A stretch of 64,000 bases of DNA from Rhizophagus clarus (taxonomy: Eukaryota > Glomeromycota > Glomeromycetes > Glomerales > Glomeraceae), in contig BLAL01000087.1 of assembly GCA_015698045.1 (NCBI GenBank), forward strand, positions 1 to 64,000, in the 5' to 3' direction. This document shows, one piece after another, positions 23,580 through 35,967 of the stretch. Below the pieces are notes generated by a model, which saw only the letters and a list, made by a program, of their open reading frames with translations, was not told the origin of the DNA and searched no databases. Within the stretch, counting starts at the first letter, position 1, and the number at the start of each line of letters is the position of its first letter. A program made the translations under genes and the position numbers.

Positions 23580-24500
23580 TATTTCTTTATTTTTTTGTTC
23601 AATATTTTTCTCTTCTTTTTATTATTTCTTTATCCTTTTGTTCAATATTTTTTAATTATATACAGAATATTTACATATATTTCATAATTTATTGCTTTGC
23701 AGGTATAGAAATATTTGTTTATTAATAATAATTATTTCATTATTTTTTACTTCTTTTTTACTTTGTATCGTAATACTGACAATAATATACATGTTTCCTT
23801 TATTTCTTTTTACTTATACTTTAATACTAACGATCGATACTAACAATATTAATTATGTTTTTTTTACTCCTTTTACTTAATACTAACAACATGTTTATTT
23901 TTTATTTTGTCTCCTCTTTCTTTTATTTTTAGTTTATTCTTTGCAGGTATAGAAATATTTGTTTATTAATACTAATTATTTTCATTTTCTTTTTACCTCT
24001 GTTACTTTGTGTCGTAATACTAACAATAATATCCATATTTCCTTTATTCCTTTTTACTTTTACTTCAATATTAACGATACTAACAATACTAATTATGTTT
24101 TTTTTACTCCTTTTACTTAATACCAACAACATGTTTATTTTTCCTCTTTCTTTTATTTTTAGTTTATTCTTTGCAGGTATAGAAATATTTGTTTATTAAT
24201 ACTAATTGTTTTAATATTAACGCATTTTTTACCCTAATTGTTACTTTATATCGTAATACTAACAATACTATCTACGTTTCCTTTTTTTCTTTTACTTGTA
24301 CTTTAATACTAACAATAATATCCATGTTTCTACTGTTTCTTTAACTCTTTTTACTCTAATATTAACAACACTAACAATACTAGCAATATTTCTTTTATCT
24401 TTATATCTAATACCAACGTTACTATAGCTGTTTCTCTTCTTTTTACATCTAATTGTATCGTTACTCTTTCTTTTTTTACTTTTATATATTCTGTATATAG
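23580..24500 (+). repeat. TACTAAC-rich tract with three CAG|GTATAG repeats
   Basis: Units of about 230-245 bases each contain TTTGCAGGTATAGAAATATT (23696, 23941 and 24171), several ATACTAACAAT motifs and T-rich stretches ending TTTTTAG. The AG/GT junction with upstream T-tracts and branch-site-like motifs looks like an intron end directly joined to an intron start. It corresponds in position to the tract at 17870-18360. Confidence 0.5.
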
Positions 24501-24589
24501 TAATAAATACTTGTAATTTTTTATAATTTAATTCATATTATATCTAATAAAATATACATTATATAAACTTATAGTACAAAAATGAATTT

Positions 24590-24970
24590 TGAAACATTAC
24601 AAAATATTTATGTAAAATTACAAATCGTCAAAATATTTTAAAAAGTTGCGAAATATTACGCAATAAAATTACACAATATTACAAACCGTAAAATTATGAA
24701 ACTTTGCATATCGTAATATTTTGAAATATTTTAAAAAGTTACAAAATATTACGCTTACACAAACTTGCGGCGGGTCTGGAAACTTACGAAATATTATGTA
24801 AAATTACGAAATATTGCAAATGCGTAAAATTACGGAATATTACGAACCGTAAAATTACGAAACTTTGCATATCATAATATTTCGAAATATTTTAAAAAGT
24901 TACAAAATATTACTCTTCCGCAAACTTGCGGTGGGTCTGGAAACTTACGAAATATTACGATGCATAATCT
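24590..24970. repeat. Right subterminal repeats of element 2
   Basis: Two long units beginning near 24640 and 24800 share AAACTTGCGG(C/T)GGGTCTGGAA and repeated CGAAATATTACG motifs. They are the inverted counterpart of the left array. Confidence 0.6.
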
Positions 24971-25004
24971 TGTGCAACTTTTCGCACTATAAAATTTCCT
25001 GATG

Positions 25005-27299
25005 AAGAAATAATAATAAAAAAAAAAAAAAAAGAAAAAAGCACCTAACTGTAATTTAAAAACCTAATTGCAAATTAGAAGAACTAAAAGATCTAAAAAA
25101 AACAAAGAAAATTAGAAATAAAATATAAGAAATAAAAGACAAGAATTTTGTGATTACAAGTTAATCAAAAAGAAAAAGGAAAAAATTAAAAATAAATAAT
25201 AATAATAAAAAGAAAAAAAAAAATATTTTTAACTATACTAATTTAAAACCTAAAAGAAAAAAATATCTTTAATTATTATAAAGACAAAAGAACTTGAAGA
25301 CCTAAAAAAGAAGAAAAAAAAATTGCTGTAAAAAATAAAAGTTTGTTAATGCAAAAAAAACAGAAAATCAAAAAAATTTTTTTTTTTTAGAATAAACCTT
25401 TAGTTTATCTTTCTGGAGTAGGTCTAAAGAAAAAAAGAATATTTGATATTATTAAAAAAGTAGATATGTTTAAAGGAAGAGTTCATATTTTTTATATAAA
25501 AAAAGAGATTATTTATTTATTTATTTATTTATTGAGAGGTCAAGTCAATATCATTTATATTTTAAAAGAAAAAAAGAATGAAAAAAAAAAAATTATCTGA
25601 TCAGTGATAAACAAATAAATAAATGCACAAATCATATGATAAAAAAGGTTGTATTATACAAAACAACTAATTGTACAATTACTATTTATACAATACAGTT
25701 TAACTTTTCATACAATATAGTTTATATGTATATTTAATTAAATTTGATGAAAAGATTTTTTAATAAAAATTATTTTTTTCACCTTTAGTTTTTAGAATAT
25801 TTTCTTTTTTATACCTATTTTCCCTTAGGATGTCTAGAATAGCTAGCATCACTTTGTGCCCTGGTGTTTTAGGCGATATAGTTAAATAGGGGTGTTTGGA
25901 CCCTAGGAGCTTACTCCGGTGTATTTAGTGGTAGATTTTCTATCTAACTTATACAATAAAGATGTTTGCATTACTAACGCCTTTAAACGGAAAAAAATTA
26001 ATAAAAATTATTTTTATTTTTTTTTTATTTAAAAGAAATTTATATATTGAAATTAAAATATTTAATAAATATTACTTTGATAATAAGATAATATATAGTA
26101 TAAATTATGATTAGAAATTAACATAAGAATACTGTTAAATTTTTGTTCTTTTTACTAATTTAATTAAATTATATAAGTTGATCAGCAAAATTAATAAAAT
26201 TAGGATATTTAGTAATTTATTACAATTCTAAAATTACATTTTACAAAATATTATGTTATAGAGTTATTTAAAATTACATTTTACAAAATGTTATGTTATA
26301 GAGTTATGTAATATGATTTACTTTTAATTATAATAAAATATTTTTTTCTTTTGCAAACTCTGTTAATTTCTCTATTATTTTTCTATCAGTTTTCTATCAG
26401 TTTTTAAGTTAGGTAAGCTGAAAAGTTTTGAAAGTATATTTAATAGTTTTTTTGCTTTAAATACAAGTTGTAACTTTCTTTTTTATTTTTTAAAAAAATT
26501 TTTTACAATCTGTAAGAAAAAAAATATATTATTTGATAGAAATATTCAAAAAATCTTAATTAATAGCTTTAAATGTAATTTATTAAGTTATAGTAGATTA
26601 AACTTCAAACTAATAAAATATTTAATTAAGTTTTATTTAGTAATTATTTTAAATAATTTATTAAATATTATGAATTTTTTATTTTTTTTTTTTTAATAAA
26701 CTAACTCTATAGTATTTTCCTTTATTTTTTAGAATGGATTTATTTGTTTTATTAATTGAAGAAGTAAATTTTATAATAGAAATTTTGAAAGGGTTATTTT
26801 TTTTAATATTATTTTTATTTGGAAATGGGTTTGGAACTGCACCACTCAGCTGATTGAATATCAGTTGACCCTAGTCCTTAATTTTGCCGATCAGCCCATA
26901 TGTATTCTTATATTTTATAAGAAATTAATTAAATATAAAGAATTTTATATGGATTCAAATCATAATAGACATTCATATAAGTAATAAGTTTATATCATTT
27001 CCTAGGCATTCAAATATAATTTGCTTAACACTTTAATATATTTACAAATTGAAAGAAATTTAGAATTATAATATAAAAAATATATTGTGTTAATTAAATT
27101 ATATCAATCTATTTATAATAATATTAAAAAAACTATAATTATAAACAAAATTAGATTGATTTTGATATAATCCAGATTCATTTGAATGAATGATTGATAT
27201 AATTGAACAATTAGTGATTAAACTCAGATATGAATCTGATAGTTATATTAGATATATTCAGTAATAGTAATTTGTCTGTAAGCATTTTGTACCAGTATA
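25005..27299. other. Non-coding, first part purine-rich
   Basis: 25010-25620 is A/G-rich. A less AT-rich island at about 25825-25985 (around CCCTAGGAGCTTACTCCGGT) stands out but has no recognisable gene. The rest is AT-rich without exons. Confidence 0.4.
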
Positions 27300-29570
27300 C
27301 AGTCAACTCTTTCTAAATGCACTCTCTATAAGTACACTTTATCTTTAAGTACACTTCTAAGTTTAGTCCCGAGCTTGGAATTTAGTAGCTAAGTGCACAC
27401 TTTTTATTAACACTGTGCAGTAAATTTTTCAATCTGTTTATATTAAGGTATATTTCATAAATGCACTCACGTGATTTAAGTCTTTGATTCACCAATAAAT
27501 TTTTGTGTAAATCAAGAAGTAAAAATGATGCAACATGATCTTTTGTTAAATAAACATCACATAATTTTGCTGTACGTATATCTTTTACGCTGCAGTTTTA
27601 TCTCGCTGCAGTTTGTGATATATAAAACATATATGATATGGTTTCTAAGAAAAAGCCAGTTATTCTAACTTATTCCCAAAAGCATGAGCTCTGTATTTAT
27701 ACTAATAATAGCAGATCATTAACTTGGAAACAATATATAGATTGGGTGGAGCAAAAATAGGGGGTTAAAGTTGACGAATCTACTATTACACGAATCTTAC
27801 AAACTAAAAACAAATGACTTAGCACTGAAGTAACTAACCCAGAATAAAAATGTCATAGGTCTGTTATGTGTCTGGAACTCGAACTTGCACTTAAAGAGTT
27901 TGTGTTAAGATATCAACATCAAACAATTCTAAGTGATGCAATACTGATTGAAAAAGCCAAATTGCTAGCAAGTGAGTTAGTAGTTCCTGAGGATACATTA
28001 CAATTTTCCTCTAGCTGACTTTAAGGATTTAAGAAAAGAAACAGGATTCATCAGGAAAAACTTCATGGAGAAGCAGCATCTTCTGACCAAACCGTTATTG
28101 ATGAAGCTTTACCACTGTTGCATAGTAAATGTGCAAGCTATCCTCTTGAAAAAATTTACAATATAGATGAAACAGGGTTTTTTTACCAGTAATGTTTTAA
28201 ATTTTGTTTAATATTTTATATTGATAATTAAATTAAGAAAGATTAACATTATTTTTATTTTTATAGACTAGAACCAGATCGAACACTAACCACAAAATGT
28301 ATTTTCAGATAAAAAAAAATAAGGAGCATCTTTCAATTGATTTATGTGCAAATGCTGATGGGTCATACAAACTGGATCCTCTAATAATTGGAAAATTTGC
28401 CAAGCCGCGATGTTTTAAAAATGTAAATATTAATAATTTGCCAATGAAGTATCAAAACAATAATAAGGCTTGGATGATTATAACTATTTTTCAAGAGTGG
28501 CTTCAAGAATTTGATTATCAGGTTGCCCGGAAGCATGGGAGTCAACGTGTTTTATTATTGCTTGACAATTGCTCAAGTCATAAGCTACAAGGTCTGGTTC
28601 TCCCATATGTTGAAGTTTATTTTTTACCTCCAAATACAACTTCAAAGATCCAGCTGATGGATTCTGGAATTATCATGTCTTTTAAAAGACATTACCGCTA
28701 CTTTCATATTCAGTAAGTTATAAAATTCATTTTATTTTATTTATTTTATTAATTTAACATCATAATTTTAGCTGGATGTTGGAATAAGTTGAAGCTGGTA
28801 AGCGTGCACAAGATTTAAAAATGAGTGTACTGCAAGCAATTCAATATATTATTCAAGGTTGGAATAATGTTACAGCTGAAACTATTTACAATTGCTGGCA
28901 TCATACAAAGATCCTTCCTATCGATATTAATGTTGATCTAGATTTTCCTTTAGATGATCGTGATATGTCTGATGAGCTTACCAATGCTCTTAATACTCTT
29001 AATTTCCTTGATATGATGGAATTAGAAGAGTATCTTACTATTCCTGAAGAGAATATTATAAGTGAGATTCATGATGATGATGAAATTATTGCAGAAATTG
29101 TTAACAATTTTAAGAAGAAATCAAATGAGAATAACACTAATAATGATTTAGATGAAGTAGATGATAGTATTGAAGAGGAAGTTATTAGCTTTAATATAGC
29201 ATTAAAAAGCTTGAAAAAAGTAAATACGTTTTTACTTCAGCAGGAAAACACGTATGAGGAATTAAAATTAGTGAATTTGCTTGAAAAATTTGTTAAAAAG
29301 AAACAGAAAAATTCAATGCAGCAAACCACCATAAATCAGTATTTTAATAATAATAATTTTAGTGCAGTATATTTAATTTTAGTATAATTAATTTTAGTAT
29401 AATGTATCTCAATAATATTCTTAAATGTAATAAAGTAAATGATAATATAATACTGTAAATAATAAAGTATATTTTTTTAATCCATCATGTTAAGTTTTGT
29501 AAATGCACACCCTCTATAAGTGCACGTTTATACCTGGTTCTAAGGGGGGTGCGCTTAGAGAGAGTTGACT
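27300..29570 (+). mobile_element. Pogo/Tigger-like DNA transposon, 2.27 kb, with TA target duplication
   Basis: The element begins CAGTCAACTC at 27300 and ends GAGTTGACTG at 29570. TA precedes (27298-27299) and follows (29571-29572). The inverted repeats extend inward with the motif CTAAATGCACTCTCTATAAG repeated in related form at both ends (TGCACACCCTCTATAAGTGC near 29502). The transposase gene inside is disrupted by stops. TA duplication, CAGT ends and the protein domains agree with the pogo branch of Tc1/mariner. Confidence 0.85.
27638..29387 (+). pseudogene. Pogo/Tigger-like transposase (psq/CENP-B type HTH plus DDE_1), inactivated
   Basis: An ATG at 27638 opens a psq-type helix-turn-helix (KPVILTYSQKHELCIY...LTWKQYIDWVEQK), but TAG follows at 27758 and TGA at 27815. 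Later a DDE_1 domain is readable: YNIDETGFFYQ before an intron at about 28190-28265, then DLCANADGSYKLDPLIIG, LLLLDNCSSH and LMDSGIIMSFKRHYR, giving the three catalytic Asp positions. A second intron (GTAAGT at 28712 to TTTTAG near 28771) is followed by another stop (TAA) before VEAGKRAQDLKM. The C-terminal frame 28821-29387 is acidic and ends at a stop. Several stops make it non-functional, although the catalytic residues survive. Confidence 0.85.
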
Positions 29571-29979
29571 GTATATTTATGTTGCAACGAGAAATTGAAA
29601 ATGGGAGAATTGTAATAAATCTTATAATTGGCAATATCGATGAAACAAACTTTAGTATAATAAAATAAAATATACTGTACATATATTGTCATATAGACAT
29701 TCTATCAATTTCATAATTTATGTATAAGAAAATATATTAAGATTATTTACCGTTACTTGTCATTCTACAATCGTATATACTTTGCTTTTAAACCATCAGG
29801 GACCAAGCCTTATTATCTGTTAATATTCACATTCCATTCTTCTCAATTTTATGCGATAAAAATCGAATGAAGTTAAAACTGCCCATGTGAAATTGCTGAA
29901 GAAATATTATTTTGCAGGATTAAGTCTAAATTAAAAAAATATTTTAAAACATTAATTCCTTGCATAAATTAATCAGAAT

Positions 29980-31740
29980 GAACATGTTAAGAAATTATGT
30001 GATAGAATTATGGCCAGAAAGAGGAAAGGAGAAGGAAAAACTACCTATAGTAGACATACTCATACAGAAAGATATTACAGCCAGGAATTTCAATCATGAA
30101 ATGACAAGAATGAACGTTAAAGACTGGTAGTATTTCGAAGGTTAAATATTTTTTATAGGGTAACACAAACAAAAACCTTAATAGAAACAAGGATATATAA
30201 TTATAACGGGAATAGAAATAATAACAAAAATGATAATAAGAGTCGCATCATTTAATAGAAGACAGTCAGAGAAGGCAATATGATAAGCGTAATAAATTTA
30301 CAAGATAGATAGGGAAAATGCTAAGCAAGAAAAAGAAAATATGATTACAATTTATTTTTTAAACATTTTATCATATTTACCCAAATGCACAAAAGATCAT
30401 GTAATAATAATATCAGTTTTTTCGTCATACAAAAAGGTAAATGCATGATAAAAGAAAAACACTCAACCTTAATACTGGATTCTTCTAGTATTAAATCAAT
30501 CAACATAGACGTCAGTGAGAAGGTTCGAAAGAAAGAAAACAGGATGGGTTGATGGGAAAGGAATTGAATGAAAATATTAGCAGCAACACAAATAATATGA
30601 AGTATGAACATTACAAAATAATGATAATAAACTAAAAAGTATAAAAAAAAATAAATAAAATAATTAATATAGATTTTCCAGAACTTTTCATAGTTGCATA
30701 CAATGTACGAAAACTAGGAGCGGAAACAACAATCCGTGAAACAATTAAAAAATACAAATGGGACATTATAGGATTATCAGAAACGAAACCAAAAGAACAA
30801 GATAGCATGGTAATGAAAAGAATTCAAAAAAGTTATCAAAGAAAAGAAAAATAGGCAGTTTGCGTGATAGAAAAATTCGATCTCATTTTTAATAAATATA
30901 TGAATTATAAGAATTATTGTATATTAGATTAATAAGAATTATTGTATATTAGATTAATATGACACTTGATAATGATTAATTATAGTAATTTGAATTTGAT
31001 TGTATTAATGGACTAAATGATGTTAAAAATATGCGCACTCGCTAGATGAAGCAGCAAATGAAATCTCGCATGGTTAATTATCACAAAGTAGAAATATCTG
31101 TGAAGTCGTTTATTTTTTCATTTTTTTTTAATTTCTCGATAACATTTTGATTTTCCCAAATATAATTGATACAGGTAGGGATCAAAAGATCTCAACTTTA
31201 ATTTTAAAAGAACCAAAGGCTGGCATGCAGATGAACGTGATATATTAACAACGCAACATGTTTGGACAAATATGTCAATAGAATAGAAGAAGAATGGATC
31301 AAACAACCACATCAAATTTTAATGACGTGGGACAATATAAAGGTATTCAAAAGGAAGACGATATTTTTACTTAAGGTAAAAACTAAAAAGAAAATACATA
31401 ACATCAAGAAAACAAACAACATATCAAGAAAACTTACCGTAAAGCGTTCTGTATAGTACCCCACTATGCATAGTACCCTCTCCTCCTTAGAATGCAAAGT
31501 ATACCGGGTACTATACAGAACGCTTTACGGCACTAAAAATATAGAAGAAATGTAAAACATAACAGAGAAGATAGCTACAAAGCCCATGAGATTGTATTGA
31601 AGATAAGCGCAGAAATAAAATGAATTTTAATAAGTTAGTTAAAACAAGAGACAATAATGAAATTATAATAGTCAAAGATGTGGCAAGAATAGAAAGAATA
31701 TGGTGGCTGTCATCTATAAACGACAATAATATTATGTGAC
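29980..31740 (+). pseudogene. LINE-type retrotransposon relic
   Basis: 30672-30855 encodes part of an apurinic-type endonuclease: ELFIVAYNVRKLGAETTIR, then KYKWDIIGLSETKPKEQDS, matching the N-terminal strand and the Glu-containing catalytic motif of LINE endonucleases. Further on, about 31258-31330 reads CLDKYVNRIEEEWIKQPHQI, and 31616-31720 a Lys/Arg-rich linker, both resembling the stretch between endonuclease and reverse transcriptase. Upstream, 29980-30130 may belong to the first open frame. Frames are broken many times, and no reverse transcriptase motif is left. Confidence 0.55.
31437..31530. mobile_element. 94-bp palindromic insertion with perfect 25-bp arms
   Basis: The arm starting CCGTAAAGCGTTCTGTATAG (31437-31461) is repeated exactly in reverse complement at 31506-31530, with a 44-base centre. 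Perfect arms inside an old, heavily mutated LINE relic suggest a recent insertion of a very small inverted-repeat element. No flanking duplication is evident. Confidence 0.75.
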
Positions 31741-32438
31741 TTCAAACTTTTATAAATTGCAAATTGAATATTAAAAAGAAGAATTAAACCGATAAAATGA
31801 CATGAGGAGTTATACTGTATGACAATCTATTAATAGAGATAACTACAAAACAGATAATGAAAAGTAAAGAAACACAGAGAAGCTAGTTAACATATTAACG
31901 ATTTATAATAAAAGGATTTCTTAATTCTTTATTATAAAAGGATATGAAAGATTTTTTTTTTACTATATGGAATGCAAAAACGGTAATAATTCAAGCTTTT
32001 TTTTTTAGGTGATGATTATTAAAAAAACTTCACGCGAATTTTACCTTTTTTTAAAAAAAAATGATTATAAAAAAAAAAATCTAATTTACGAGTATGTTAG
32101 TTTTTTGATAAAAAATATAAAGTGATTTGGTGTTATTGATTAACGTGTAAGCTAACCAATGTTTAAGGTTTGATTCGATTAGCTACAAGTCTAAGTGCAC
32201 ATAAATTGATTGTTGGACTTAATTAGCAGACAATAATGGGAATTGTCTGTCTTTGAGGGTCTTGCCCACAACTACGTAATTTTTCTTTTAAGAGTTTGAG
32301 CTGTTTGACTGTGTTCTACCCACGTGATCTATATTATTCTCCCGATTGGAAGACGAATGTAGACTATCCCTAAAGTCCATATAAAGTCGAGTCATTTTTT
32401 CTTTTAAAGTGCTTTTTAGATATAAATGTAATTAAGGT
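31741..32438. other. Non-coding
   Basis: No exon-like structure or strong repeat is visible. Confidence 0.4.
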
Positions 32439-32441
32439 TTA

Positions 32442-32937
32442 CTTAATATTTAATAGTTCATCTTCCCATAAGCTTTTACGTAAGTCCTTATAGTAACTTG
32501 ATCTGATATAAAGTCTTTTCTTTTTTCTAATAATCTCTTTATACCTTTGTATAACCTTTATATAGAGCATGATGGAATTGTCTACTCCTACAACCAAGTA
32601 CTTTAACCCTTCTTCATTGGAAATTTCTTTTCTTGCATCAGTAAAGATCACGAAGATCATGATGTAGGTAGATGGGATAAGACCAATCACGACTTCTATA
32701 GTAATGCTTTTAAACATTGATAATGACTCAAGTTCTCCGGAATTTCCAGTAAGAGTAAAAACTTTTGGATACAAAGAAGGCTGGTTTAATTTCTACAGGA
32801 TTATGGTCAGCGTGGTGGTTTCTTAGGTTTCCTACACCTTTGAAGGGTACGTTCCAACTACCAGGATCTTCGCTCTTTGTTGGATTCGTCCTGGTGGAAG
32901 TAGCCGAATTAGATGTGGTCCATAAACACAACTTTTG
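32442..32937 (-). pseudogene. Hypothetical protein remnant with frameshift
   Basis: Two overlapping minus-strand frames appear to be one coding region. The first runs from about 32931 (polar part with GSWNVPFKGVGNLRNHH) and the second from about 32774 to 32442 (a hydrophobic stretch EVVIGLIPSTYIMIFVIF near its middle, then a charged tail). The switch lies near 32770. The family is not recognised. One transmembrane segment is possible. Confidence 0.3.
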
Positions 32938-32939
32938 AT

Positions 32940-34316
32940 AAAGGTCTGTGGATCCTGGAGGAAGGATCTGTTATGTATCTTCCTTTATATAGAATTGTTT
33001 AATGTATCTACAATTAATCATTCTGATCGCGCATCCTTGGAGTCGCATGATGATGAATTCATGATACTTTTATTTTATGGTATGCTTTTTTTGATAATAA
33101 TTGGGTTTGTTTTCTATTTAATAAATTAATATAAATTTATGATGTTTATCACAACTTGGTGAAAACTAGTTTAGTTAGATTTTTTTTTTTTTTTTTTTGT
33201 TATAATTGTATTAAATCGGATTTCAGATCGGATTCAGATATCTATGAGGAAGAATTAATCATTTTACCATTTTCTTCATTTTGTAGATTCTATACCGCGA
33301 TCTGAAGTTTAAGCAGACTATGATAGAAAACGTTCTATATCATGCTCTCAGATATTCCAGAATTAGTCAGACCTTAACCAAAAATCAGAGACCAGATAGC
33401 AAATCATCCGAAGAAGTCCAAACATGGTTTAGTAGGCTGATGGAGGTTTTAAGTTCAACATGGAAGAGTGTATAAATTGCAGTGGACACTCATAAAAGTG
33501 CTTATCTTGTAATGTGATGATAGCTGCGGGAGGAACTTTTATCTCCATTCATGTCCGTACGATTCTGGAGTTGAAGATACAAATAACATATCTGAATAAG
33601 ATAAAGACAACTGTTGGATTATATTCACATTCTTGTTAAACAACAACCATTACGGCAAGTTTTTGCGATATTTCTATCAAATGGATGATGTTTTTACATA
33701 CTGACTTTCGATAGTAATCAAGTATTTCAAAATCTAATCGAAAAGTTTAACCTCTTTTCTGCATATAATCACCTCTCACAATGATAATTGGGATTTATTA
33801 TTATAAATTATGTATATATAAGTAATTTATTTCCCAGCTCATTTAAATCCAAAACCCTTAATAAAAAAATGGTTCTTCTGTACGACATTTTTGCTTGCTT
33901 GAATCTGATGTCTGCGTCTGCGCCCAAATTTTGAATTTTTTTTTAGGGGTATATACCGGGTTGCGGAGCCCTAATTTGTCGGGACGGGTCTGAAAAGAAA
34001 TTTTCGTTAATAAGGAACGCGATATAAAAATTCTTATTTTTAATATTTAATATTTTTTTTTTTTTATTTAAAAATATGGACAATGGAATTTAGTTTTAAT
34101 ACTAGTATTTTTCTATAGACATTCTCTAAGAATAATATGTCCTAAAACCAAACGACTAAAATAAAAATATGTACATGCAAAAAGAATATATAATAAACTA
34201 TGCAAGAAATAAAAAAAAAAAAAATTTTTTACAAAAAGAAGCCCTATAAAAAATATATGTTTAATAATGAGTTATAGATTATAATATAAATCAACCAGCG
34301 ACCCTATATTATATAA

Positions 34317-34348
<32 letters not shown>

Positions 34349-34429
34349 AATATAAATATAATGTTTAAGATAAAAATAATGATATAAAATTTAGGTAGTC
34401 TACAATATTCTTCTTGACATGATTTCGAT
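32940..34429. other. Non-coding, including poly(T) at 34319-34340
   Basis: Short open frames near 32935-33129 and traces near 33290-33500 show no recognisable domain. The motif CCCTATAAAAAAT recurs at about 34242. Confidence 0.35.
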
Positions 34430-35967
34430 CTAATTTTCTTTAGATAAGAATTTCAAGAAATCTCTATCTTCACAAATTTCGTCTTTAGTCAAAAGGCCCT
34501 AAATAAAATTTTTTTTTTTTTTCGTTAAATATTGGACAAAACTTGAAAATATTTTAAGTAGTATTATTTACGATACCTGCAGATATTTTTCCAATTGAAC
34601 ACGACGAGATTCCAAGAAAGTATTATTTAGATTATTAAATAATGTCTTCCCAGGAAATTCAAACTTATCAACCAATTCCGAATGATGATTTTTCAAGTGT
34701 TGATTTAACAGAGAAAATTCGTTGTATCTACGAGGAACGATCCAACCAGCTTTAATTTTACCAGTTGAAGCGTCAAGCCTTTGTATCATGATTATATAAA
34801 CAGCAAATTTCTTAAAATTTTCTTGTTTAACGGTAAAGGCTGGAATGGAAAGTTTCGTCACATCCTAATATATACAAAAAAAAAAACACCCATTTATATT
34901 ATTTATTAATATACGCGAACGATTGTACATTGATACATTACCTTTGAAATAATATTTTCTTGAGCTTGAACTTGATATTGTTGTCTTTGATTATCAATAC
35001 GTTTAATTTGACCGATTAAACCTTGAATTTTTTTCGCGATTTCATGCATACCATCAATTTGATTGGATTGTTTTTGTTGTTTAATTAATTTTCTAGCCAA
35101 ATTTTCATGTTCAGTTAAATCAGCAAGTTTTTTATCTAATTCAACAATCTTTTCCGAAAGGAATAAATCACCAGGAGGAGCAACATGAAGTTCCTTAACA
35201 TTTTCAGAAACGGATTTGATTTGATCTTGAGAATCACAAATTAATAAACTATTCTTTCTACGACGAGGAATTGATAATTTTTCATTAGAATGATAAGTAG
35301 GTAAGAAATTCATGTTACGTGAACGATGTTTTCGATAAGTTTGATAATGAGAAGGTTTAGAAGAAGTTTGAGTAGGTAAAGAAAGTAATCTATTTAATTT
35401 AACTAACATGTCAGCATTCATAATTATAATAGCGTTAGGTTGAGAAGAATAATTTTGTTGAAAATTTTGGTTATTATTATTATTATTAAATTTGTTAAAT
35501 TGAAAATTTTTTTTCTTCAAATTTGAATAAATATTAAGTTGAAAGAATTGTTTCCTTTCATTATTATTTCTATAAATCATTAATTCATTATTAAGTTTAC
35601 GTTGTTGTAATTCACTGATCAGAGAATTATTATCAGTATCATTTTTTGAGATAAGAAAATCGGTAAACTTGTAAGAAGTCATTAAAATTTCCCATAGCGG
35701 AGTAAAATTGCACAAAATAGTGAAAACGATAATGAAACCAATTAAAATTTGTAAAAAGTATAAAGGTAATAATAAAAAGTTATTAGCAAGTAAATAATAA
35801 AGAGTTATTGCGGTAAAATATCTAAGGTATATCGTGTAACAATTAACTTCATTTTTAGCAGTTTTAAAATAAGGAAAAGCTATTTTAGCTAAAGGGTCAA
35901 ATAAAATTATTCTAGAGATTTGAATAGCTCCGATCATAACAGGAATTTCAAAGATTAACGAAGTCAT
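34430..35967 (-). CDS. PX-domain protein resembling the C-terminal half of Mdm1/SNX13-type proteins (460 aa)
   Basis: Three exons join in phase: 34942-35967 (342 codons), 34577-34864 (96 codons) and 34430-34498 (22 codons plus stop). Introns have GTAATG and GTATCG donors and TTAG acceptors. The first 110 residues are hydrophobic with probably two membrane segments (about residues 50-95). An Asn/Gln-rich linker follows. A coiled coil (EKIVELDKKLADLTEHENLA onward) spans about residues 270-335. A PX domain fills about 344-455, with WIVPRRYNEFSLLNQHL, EFPGK and RRVQLEKYLQ, the conserved basic and Tyr residues that bind phosphoinositides. Coiled coil then PX is the order in Mdm1/SNX13 proteins, which tether membranes. 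The PXA and RGS domains and the C-terminal nexin domain of that family are absent here. Confidence 0.8.

Larger units (their letters stand above)
21160..25004. mobile_element. 3.85-kb terminal-inverted-repeat element with Myb/SANT-like gene
   Basis: CATCAGGAAATTTTATAG at 21160 recurs in reverse complement ending at 25004, and the match extends to about 38 bases with four mismatches (GCGAAAA, TTGCA and so on). Inside the left end is an array of about 60-base repeats (21200-21775). Inside the right end is a related but inverted cluster (24590-24970). The only gene seen is a Myb/SANT-like one on the minus strand (22165-22842), followed by a TACTAAC-rich tract. The order of parts equals that of the element at 14410-18968. 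Purine-rich DNA borders both ends, consistent with insertion into such a tract. No clear target-site duplication is visible. Confidence 0.65.
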
